Origin: Acidimicrobiaceae bacterium
GTDB lineage: Bacteria > Actinomycetota > Acidimicrobiia > Acidimicrobiales > UBA8190
Assembly: GCA_003453695.1 (NCBI GenBank)
Contig: DMNK01000067.1
Location: 47,101 to 57,330, forward strand
Direction of reading: 5' to 3'
Length of the DNA stretch: 10,230 bases
The notes below the pieces were generated by a model. That model worked only from the letters and a program-made list of their open reading frames with translations. It had not been told where the DNA came from and did no database searches. Both the position numbers and the translations under genes were made by a program. Of the stretch, positions 5,835 through 10,230 are shown in pieces. Position 1 is the first letter of the stretch, and each line of letters starts with the position of its first letter.

Positions 5835-7058
5835 TCAGCGCCGCAGGCTGGGACCGGGCGTGAAGGCCACGGGAAGGTGCTTCACCCCGTTGATGAACGC
5901 CGACTGCAGCCGCTGCACCTCGCCGTCGGCGTGCATGTCGGGCAGCCGGTCGAGCAGGTGCTCGTACATGACCCGGATCTCCATGCGGGCCAGGTTGTGG
6001 CCCAGGCAGAAGTGGGGGCCGCCGCCGCCGAATGCCATGTGTGGATTGGGGTTACGGGTGATGTCGAAACGATCAGGGTCATCGAAGACGTCCTCGTCAC
6101 GGTTGGCCGACACGTGGAAGAACACCACCTTCTGGTCCTCCTCGATGGCCTGGCCGTGCAGCTCGAACGGGGCGGTGCTCTGGCGACGGAAGTTCATGAC
6201 CGGGCTCACGTATCGCAGCATCTCCTCGACGGCACCAGGCAGGAGCGACCGGTCGGCGAGCAGTTTCTGCCACTGTTCGGGGTTCTGGAAGAAGGCGTGC
6301 ATGGCACCCGACATGAGGTTGCGGGTGGTCTCGTTTCCCGCCACCGTGAGCAGGAGGAAGAACAACTCGAGCTCGAGCTCGGACAGGTTCTCGCCGTCCA
6401 CCTCGACCGAGGTGAGGACGCTCATCAGGTCCTCGTGCGGGTTGTCGCGCTTCTTGGCATAGAGCTCGGCTGCATAGGCGTACAGCTCCATGGCCGATTG
6501 CTGAGCGATCTCGGGGGTGATCTGGTACTCGGGGTCCTCCTGGCCGATCATCCGGTTCGACCAGTCGAACATGTTGTGCCGGTCCTCCTGGGGTACGCCC
6601 AGCAGGTCGGCGATGACGATGAGGGGCAGTTCGGCGGAGATGTCGGTGACGAAGTCGCACTCACCTTTCTCGATGACGGTGTCGATGATGTCGTCGGCCG
6701 TCTGGTGGATCTTCTCCTCGAGCTGGTTCACCATGCGGGGGGTGAAGCCCTTGTTCACGAGCCGCCGGTAACGGGTGTGCAGGGGCGGGTCCATGTTGAG
6801 CATCATGAGCCCCTGCTGGGCGAGCTGCTCCTCGTCGATCTCCCAGATGAACGTGGCCTTCTTGGCCGACGAGAAGTGCTCGTAGTCGCGGTTGACGGCC
6901 ACGCAGTCGTCGTACTTGGTGACCGCCCAGAAGCCAGGGCCGCCTTCCTCTTCGTGCCAGAACACCGGTGCCTGGCGGCGCAGGGCGGCGAACCACTGGT
7001 GGGGGACGGACTCGACGAAGTTGCTCGAGTCGGTCAGGTCGATCTGCGCCAGGTCCAC
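5835..7058 (-). CDS. Cytochrome P450, CYP125/CYP124/CYP142-like
   Basis: This is a complete 407-residue soluble bacterial P450. The oxygen-activating I-helix motif is AGNETTRN (240-247), the ExxR motif is Glu279-Met-Leu-Arg282, and the haem-binding loop FGGGGPHFCLGHNLAR has the ligand at Cys351. LNMDPPLHTRYRRLVNKGFTPR (87-108), GQEDPEY (172-178), SPVMNFRRQS (285-294) and FINGVKHLPV near the C-terminus are shared in pattern with CYP125, CYP124 and CYP142. These hydroxylate and then oxidise the terminal methyl of the cholesterol side chain or of methyl-branched lipids, so a terminal side-chain oxidase role is inferred. Exact subfamily is not claimed. The start is a GTG at 7058 with GAGGA 4 nt upstream. 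It is first in a three-gene operon with two F420-type oxidoreductases and is divergent from the dehydrogenase/ChsH2 operon, with a KstR-like operator between promoter and gene. No ferredoxin or reductase gene is visible in the window. Confidence 0.95.
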   Translation of the reverse strand: MDLAQIDLTDSSNFVESVPHQWFAALRRQAPVFWHEEEGGPGFWAVTKYDDCVAVNRDYEHFSSAKKATFIWEIDEEQLAQQGLMMLNMDPPLHTRYRRLVNKGFTPRMVNQLEEKIHQTADDIIDTVIEKGECDFVTDISAELPLIVIADLLGVPQEDRHNMFDWSNRMIGQEDPEYQITPEIAQQSAMELYAYAAELYAKKRDNPHEDLMSVLTSVEVDGENLSELELELFFLLLTVAGNETTRNLMSGAMHAFFQNPEQWQKLLADRSLLPGAVEEMLRYVSPVMNFRRQSTAPFELHGQAIEEDQKVVFFHVSANRDEDVFDDPDRFDITRNPNPHMAFGGGGPHFCLGHNLARMEIRVMYEHLLDRLPDMHADGEVQRLQSAFINGVKHLPVAFTPGPSLRR

Positions 7059-7071
7059 GGTTCCTCGTTTC

Positions 7072-7085
7072 GAGAACGTGTTTCA
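7072..7085. promoter_or_regulatory. KstR-like TetR operator for the P450/LLM operon
   Basis: On the minus strand it reads TGAAACACGTTCTC. This fits the AACnnGTT core of the KstR operator TnnAACnnGTTnnA at all fixed positions but the last (C instead of A). It lies 13 nt before the P450 GTG and just downstream of a TATCAT -10, so it would cover the predicted transcription start. Confidence 0.55.
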
Positions 7086-7089
7086 GTTC

Positions 7090-7095
7090 ATGATA
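7090..7095 (-). promoter_or_regulatory. -10 element of the P450 operon promoter
   Basis: TATCAT on the minus strand, a good TAnnnT match, 31 nt upstream of the P450 start codon. A start of transcription 7-8 nt downstream would fall within the 7072-7085 operator. No convincing -35 is seen at 16-18 bp, as often in actinobacteria. Confidence 0.55.
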
Positions 7096-7114
7096 GGCCT
7101 GCCGCTCCGGGCCG

Positions 7115-7189
7115 ACCAGGGTGGAGCGCGCTGACCAGGGGTGTCCCCGCGGCGCCCCTGCCTGGTGGTTGTCCCCGTCACCAGGGGTG
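7115..7189 (+). repeat. ACCAGGG(G)TG direct repeats in the divergent control region
   Basis: Three copies: ACCAGGGTG at 7115-7123, and ACCAGGGGTG at both 7134-7143 and 7180-7189. They occupy the middle of the 211-bp region between the P450 and dehydrogenase operons, separate from the KstR-like sites. They may be binding sites of a second regulator; no regulator is known to me for this word. Confidence 0.45.
7161..7185. repeat. Inverted repeat CCTGGTG-(11 nt)-CACCAGG
   Basis: A perfect 7-bp inverted repeat around an 11-nt centre, overlapping the third ACCAGGGGTG copy. It lies 15-39 bp upstream of the TAAAAT -10 of the plus-strand operon, where an activator or second repressor would bind. No T-run follows it, so it is not a terminator. 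Confidence 0.45.
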
Positions 7190-7199
7190 CACTAGCCTC

Positions 7200-7205
7200 T
7201 AAAAT
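7200..7205 (+). promoter_or_regulatory. -10 element of the ACAD pair B/ChsH2 operon
   Basis: TAAAAT, five of six to the TATAAT consensus, in an A-rich island that stands out in this GC-rich region. A start of transcription about 7 nt downstream lies within the KstR-like site at 7205-7218. An alternative pair is TTGTCC (7169-7174) with TAGCCT (7193-7198), 18 bp apart. Confidence 0.5.
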
Positions 7206-7218
7206 AGAACAAGTTTCA
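7205..7218. promoter_or_regulatory. KstR-like TetR operator for the ACAD pair B/ChsH2 operon
   Basis: TAGAACAAGTTTCA fits every fixed position of TnnAACnnGTTnnA. It abuts the TAAAAT -10 and lies 51 bp before the start codon at 7270, a classical repressor position. Together with 7072-7085 it gives each divergent operon its own operator. Confidence 0.65.
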
Positions 7219-7269
7219 GGTTTTGGCCGGGACCGGCGCCGTCGGCCCGGACCGACACGGGACGGACAG

Positions 7270-8460
7270 ATGTTCCTGGAGGAGAGCCCCGAGCAGCAGG
7301 CCCTGCGCCTGGAATTGCGCGCCTACTACGGCGAGCTCTTGAGCGAGGACGTGAAGGCCAAGGTCGGCGACGCCGGAGAAGGCGGCGAGCTGTGGCGGGA
7401 CGTGGTGCGCCGCATCGGCGCAGACGGATGGCTGGGGATCGGCTGGCCCAAGGAGTACGGAGGCCAGGGCCGCCCCGTCACCGACCAGTACATCTTCTTC
7501 GACGAGACCCGCCGAGCGGGGGCGCCGTTCCCGTTCGTCACCGTCAACACGGTGGGCCCGACGATCATGCGATACGGGACCGACGAGCAGAAGACGTTCT
7601 TCCTTCCCGGCATCCTCTCCGGCGATGTCAACTTCGCCATCGGCTACACCGAGCCCGAGGCCGGCACCGACCTGGCGTCGCTGCGCACCCGTGCCGTGCG
7701 CGACGGCGACGAGTACGTCGTGAACGGCGCCAAGGTGTTCACGAGCGGCGCCGACATGGCCGACTACGTCTGGCTGGCGGTACGCACCGATCCTGACGCC
7801 CCCAAGCACAAAGGCATCTCGATCCTGTGCGTACCCACCACCACCCCCGGCTTCTCGTGGAGCCCCATCAAGACGGTGGGCGACGCCACCACCACCGCCA
7901 CCTATTACAGCGACGTGCGCGTGCCGGTGGGCAACCGGGTGGGGGAGGAGAACGCCGGCTGGCGCATGATCACCACCCAGCTCAACCACGAACGCGTCGG
8001 CCTGGCCGCATGGAGCGGGCTGGCCGGCCTGCTGTGCGACGAGGTGGGCCGGTGGGCGGCGGTGACCCCCGCCGTGGTCGGCGATCCCGACGCCGGCACG
8101 GTGCTGAGCCGGCCCTGGGTGCGCGCCGAGCTGGCCAGGTGCCGGGCCGAGGTCGAGGCCATGCGGCTGCTCAATTGGCGCATGGCCTGTGCCATGGACG
8201 GCGGAGAGCTCTCGGCGGGCGACTCCTCGGCGGTGAAGGTGTTCGGTGTGGAGCGCAGCATCGACGTGTACCGGCGACTTCTCGGCATCGTGGGGGTGGC
8301 CGGATATCTGGCGCCCGGCTCTCCGGGTGCGCTGCTCGGCGGGCGCCTGGAGCGCTCGGCGCGCGGCGCCCAGATCAACACCTTCGGCGGTGGGGTCAAC
8401 GAGGTCCAGCGTGAGATCGTGGCCATGGCCGCCCTGGGCATGACAAGGGGGAAGCGATGA
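7270..8460 (+). CDS. Acyl-CoA dehydrogenase, FadE26/FadE29-type subunit (pair B, first)
   Basis: This is a 396-residue acyl-CoA dehydrogenase and a clear paralogue of the gene at 1452, with co-linear blocks along the whole length. Blocks include GWLGIGWPKEYGGQGR (53-68), IGYTEPEAGTDLASLRT (124-140), ATYYSDVRVPVGNRVGEENAGW (210-231), QLNHERV with Glu241, and FGGGVNEVQRE (372-382). As in the paralogue, the MCAD-type catalytic Glu is Gly (Gly374). Several blocks (TEPEAGTDLASLR, AVRDGD, the YY.DVRVPV segment) are very like M. tuberculosis FadE29 (ChsE2), the subunit that with FadE28 oxidises the last, three-carbon side-chain remnant. The start is the ATG at 7270, where homology to the paralogue begins; the frame stays open back to a GTG at 7141, but that part covers promoter and operator. 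The last four bases ATGA overlap the next gene's start. Partner: probably the truncated dehydrogenase at 9527. Confidence 0.92.
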   Translation: MFLEESPEQQALRLELRAYYGELLSEDVKAKVGDAGEGGELWRDVVRRIGADGWLGIGWPKEYGGQGRPVTDQYIFFDETRRAGAPFPFVTVNTVGPTIMRYGTDEQKTFFLPGILSGDVNFAIGYTEPEAGTDLASLRTRAVRDGDEYVVNGAKVFTSGADMADYVWLAVRTDPDAPKHKGISILCVPTTTPGFSWSPIKTVGDATTTATYYSDVRVPVGNRVGEENAGWRMITTQLNHERVGLAAWSGLAGLLCDEVGRWAAVTPAVVGDPDAGTVLSRPWVRAELARCRAEVEAMRLLNWRMACAMDGGELSAGDSSAVKVFGVERSIDVYRRLLGIVGVAGYLAPGSPGALLGGRLERSARGAQINTFGGGVNEVQREIVAMAALGMTRGKR

Positions 8461-9527
8461 CCGCCACCCGTTCCTTCGCCGACGCCCTGGCCGCCTTCGA
8501 AGGCCGGCCTGCCGGCGCCGGGGTCGAGGCCCCCGATCCGGTCAACCAGCCCATGATCCGCCACTGGGTCGAGGCCATGGGCGACGAGAACCCGGTGTAC
8601 GTGGACGACGCCGCAGCCCGGCGCGCCGGGTTCTCGGGCGTGGTGGCCCCGGCCACGATGCTGCAGGCGTGGACCATGCGCGGCTACCGGCGATCGCTGG
8701 AGATCGAACGGTCCCGCCGGGACGAGGCCGGTGGGGAGCAGGCCGGCGCGGAGCAGGCCGGCGGAGGGCAGGCCGGCGCGGGGCAGCCCTGCGCCGAGCA
8801 GGAACCCGACGCTCTGGAGGAGCTGTTCGCACTGCTCGACGCCCAGGGTTTCACCTCGGTGGTAGCCACCGACTGCGAGCAGGACTACCGCCGCCCTCTC
8901 GTGCTCGGCGACCGCCTGCGGGCGACGAGCGTCATCGAGACGGTGTCGCCCGAGAAGCGCACCGCCCTCGGTGCGGGCCACTTCGTCACGACCCGTACCG
9001 ATTACACCGACCAGGCCGGTGCGGTCGTCGCTGTCATGCGCTTTCGCATCCTGCGCTTCCGGCCGAACGAGATGGTGCCGGTGGACAACCCCGAACGTCA
9101 GCGCCCGCTCCGCCCCCGTCCCGCCATCACCCGGGACACCGCCTTCTTCTTCGAAGGGGCCAAGACAGGGAAGCTCTTGGCCCAGCGCTGCTCGAACTGC
9201 GGGCGTCTGCGCCACCCTCCCGCCCCGTCGTGCCGGTGGTGCCGCTCGCTCGAATGGGAACCCCAGGAGCTGTCGGGGCGAGGCACGCTCTTCAGCTACG
9301 TGGTCGTCCACCACCCCCAGGTGCCCGCCTTCGACTACCCGCTCGTGGTCGGCGTCGCCGAGTTGGAGGAGGGCACCCGGTTGGTCGCCGACGTGGTCGG
9401 TGTCGACCCCGGCGACGTGCACATCGGCATGCCCATCGACACGGAGCTGCTGCCCGTCGACCCCGAGCTGACGCTGCCCGTGTTCAAGCCCCGGACGGCA
9501 CGGCCCCCTCGAGGGGAGCGCGCCTGA
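8457..9527 (+). CDS. chsH2: ChsH2-like fusion: MaoC-type hot-dog domain + DUF35 zinc ribbon/OB-fold
   Basis: This is a 356-residue two-domain protein. The N-terminal part (about 25-205) is a MaoC-like enoyl-CoA hydratase fold, with WVEAMGDENPVYVDDAAARRAGFSG-type active-site loop and CEQDYRRPLVLGDRL. The C-terminal part (about 225-345) is a DUF35 protein with a zinc ribbon, Cys245-x2-Cys248-x10-Cys259-x2-Cys262, then an OB-fold beginning RGTLFSYVVVHHP. This order is that of mycobacterial ChsH2. There the MaoC half pairs with ChsH1 to hydrate the steroid enoyl-CoA, and the DUF35 half binds the aldolase Ltp2 that removes the last side-chain carbons. In the canonical MaoC loop GDxNPxH the His is Tyr48 here, so the partner probably supplies the catalytic set, as proposed for ChsH2. 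Odd: a repeat-derived insert at about 90-115 makes it longer than the roughly 310-residue mycobacterial protein. Both gene borders overlap by a few bases (ATGA; TGATG), a tight operon. Confidence 0.9.
   Translation: MTATRSFADALAAFEGRPAGAGVEAPDPVNQPMIRHWVEAMGDENPVYVDDAAARRAGFSGVVAPATMLQAWTMRGYRRSLEIERSRRDEAGGEQAGAEQAGGGQAGAGQPCAEQEPDALEELFALLDAQGFTSVVATDCEQDYRRPLVLGDRLRATSVIETVSPEKRTALGAGHFVTTRTDYTDQAGAVVAVMRFRILRFRPNEMVPVDNPERQRPLRPRPAITRDTAFFFEGAKTGKLLAQRCSNCGRLRHPPAPSCRWCRSLEWEPQELSGRGTLFSYVVVHHPQVPAFDYPLVVGVAELEEGTRLVADVVGVDPGDVHIGMPIDTELLPVDPELTLPVFKPRTARPPRGERA
8736..8801 (+). repeat. 15-bp tandem repeat within the ChsH2-like gene
   Basis: Four units of 15 bp (8736-8750, 8751-8765, 8766-8780, 8781-8795) plus a 6-bp partial unit, with core GAGCAGGCCGGCGCG. 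The fourth unit is the most diverged. The repeat keeps frame and codes for EQAGA/GQAGA-type pentapeptides, giving a hydrophilic Gly/Ala/Gln-rich loop inside the MaoC domain between the first helix and the second beta half. It looks like slippage expansion. Confidence 0.8.
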
Positions 9528-10230
9528 TGGACTTCACCTTCTCCGACGAGCAGCTCGCTGTGTCCGAGGCCGCCGCCGGCATCTTCGGCGGCATGGCCGG
9601 CACCGAGCGGGTGGCGGCGGTGGAGCAGAGCGTGGAGCGCGTCGACGAGGAACTGTGGGCCGAGCTGGCCAAGGCGCACCTGCTCGGGTTGGTGGTGCCG
9701 GCGTCGCAGGGAGGTGCCGGCCTGGGGTTGACCGAGGCCTGCCTGGTGCTCGAGCAGCAAGGCCGGTACGTCGCTCCCGTGCCGTTGTGGGCGACCACGG
9801 TCCTCGGTGCCCTGCCCCTGGCGCGCTTCGGGAGCGAGACGCAACAGCAGAGGTTGCTGCCCGAACTGTGTGAGGGGACGGTGCGCATGAGCGCGGCGCT
9901 CACCGAGGTCGCCTCCAACCCGCGTCAGCGACCCGCCGCCACGGCTACCCACGAAGGTGGCGGAGGATGGCGGCTCACCGGACAGCTGCGCGCCGTCCCT
10001 CAGGCCCACCTGGCGGATCGGATCCTGGTCCCGGCGCACTGCCCGTCGCTGGCCGGGGGCGTGATGGTCGCCATCGTGGACCCGTCTTCGCCTGGGGTCG
10101 TCCTCGAGCCCGCCCTCACCACCGACCGTCAGGTCCATCCCCACGTCGAGCTGGACGGGCTGCACATCGGCCCCGACGAGGTCATCGCCCCGCCCGAAGG
10201 CGGGGCGGCCGTGGTCTCCTTCATGGTCGA
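9527..10230 (+). CDS. Acyl-CoA dehydrogenase, FadE27/FadE28-type partner subunit (pair B, second), 3'-truncated
   Basis: These are the first 234 residues of an acyl-CoA dehydrogenase, cut by the window end. It is a paralogue of the gene at 2639: both start MDF-x-x-SDEQ and share (A)GLLGL/HLLGLVVP, QGGAGLGLTEACLVLEQQG (compare HGGAGLGFLEQCVVVEEAG), PVPLWATTVLGALPLARFGSE, and a middle domain with degenerate flavin-contact motif (MSAALTEVASNP). The helix-G Glu, the arginine-loop flavin site and the C-terminus lie beyond the window. The ATG shares bases with the stop of the ChsH2-like gene (TGATG) and has GAGGGGAG upstream. By pairing with the gene at 7270 it would complete a second heteromeric steroid-type dehydrogenase, the FadE28 (ChsE1) counterpart. 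Confidence 0.88.
   Translation, partial: MDFTFSDEQLAVSEAAAGIFGGMAGTERVAAVEQSVERVDEELWAELAKAHLLGLVVPASQGGAGLGLTEACLVLEQQGRYVAPVPLWATTVLGALPLARFGSETQQQRLLPELCEGTVRMSAALTEVASNPRQRPAATATHEGGGGWRLTGQLRAVPQAHLADRILVPAHCPSLAGGVMVAIVDPSSPGVVLEPALTTDRQVHPHVELDGLHIGPDEVIAPPEGGAAVVSFMV

Noticed and set aside
5877..7202. A 441-codon plus-strand frame opposite the P450.
   Set aside because: It is rich in Val/His/Gly with no recognisable motif and lies antisense to a P450 with all hallmark motifs.
7141..7269. Longer start (GTG at 7141) for the pair B dehydrogenase.
   Set aside because: It would translate the -10, the KstR-like operator and the repeats. The paralogue begins at the position equal to 7270.
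7905..9422. A 505-codon open frame on the minus strand opposite the ChsH2-like gene.
   Set aside because: Its composition is that of an antisense shadow in GC-rich DNA, and the plus strand holds two well-recognised genes over the same stretch.

Overview
The window is a dense, very GC-rich stretch of an actinobacterial chromosome. Evidence for Actinomycetota: strong G/C bias at third codon positions, GTG starts, two luciferase-like F420-type oxidoreductases, and paired acyl-CoA dehydrogenases of the type known from mycobacterial and rhodococcal steroid degradation. No mobile element, RNA gene or CRISPR array is visible. The species cannot be fixed from the sequence; a non-mycobacterial, perhaps uncultured, actinobacterium (for example Acidimicrobiia) is my guess.

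Layout. (1) 1-746, minus: the N-terminal two thirds of a thiolase, cut by the window edge. (2) 851-1393, minus: a GNAT acetyltransferase. (3) 1452-3823, plus: two adjacent acyl-CoA dehydrogenase (ACAD) genes that look like the two subunits of one heteromeric enzyme (pair A). (4) 3870-7058, minus: an operon read from right to left, with a CYP125/CYP124/CYP142-like cytochrome P450 followed by two different F420-type LLM oxidoreductases. (5) 7059-7269: a 211-bp divergent control region. (6) 7270-10230, plus: an overlapping operon with a second ACAD of the pair-A first type, a MaoC/DUF35 fusion resembling ChsH2, and the start of a second partner ACAD (pair B) that runs off the window.

How it fits together. 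The set P450 + two ACAD subunits + ChsH2-type hydratase/DUF35 protein is the core of the mycobacterial igr locus (cyp125, fadE28, fadE29, chsH2, chsH1, ltp2), which removes the sterol side chain. Inferred roles: the P450 oxidises the terminal side-chain carbon, the ACAD pairs introduce the alpha,beta double bond in CoA thioesters of different side-chain length, the MaoC protein hydrates it, and thiolase or aldolase steps release short acyl-CoAs. The substrate is inferred by analogy and could be another CoA-activated isoprenoid or steroid acid. The F420-type oxidoreductases are an extra redox element whose substrate is unknown.

The most notable signal is regulatory. Three 14-bp palindromic sites fitting, or nearly fitting, the published KstR operator TnnAACnnGTTnnA lie exactly at the start regions of the three catabolic transcription units (1437-1450, 7072-7085, 7205-7218), each next to or over a -10-like hexamer. 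This ties pair A, the P450/LLM operon and pair B/ChsH2 into one predicted TetR-family regulon. The control region also holds ACCAGGGGTG-type direct and inverted repeats that I cannot assign. The ChsH2-like gene carries a 15-bp tandem repeat coding for a Gly/Ala/Gln-rich insert inside its MaoC domain.
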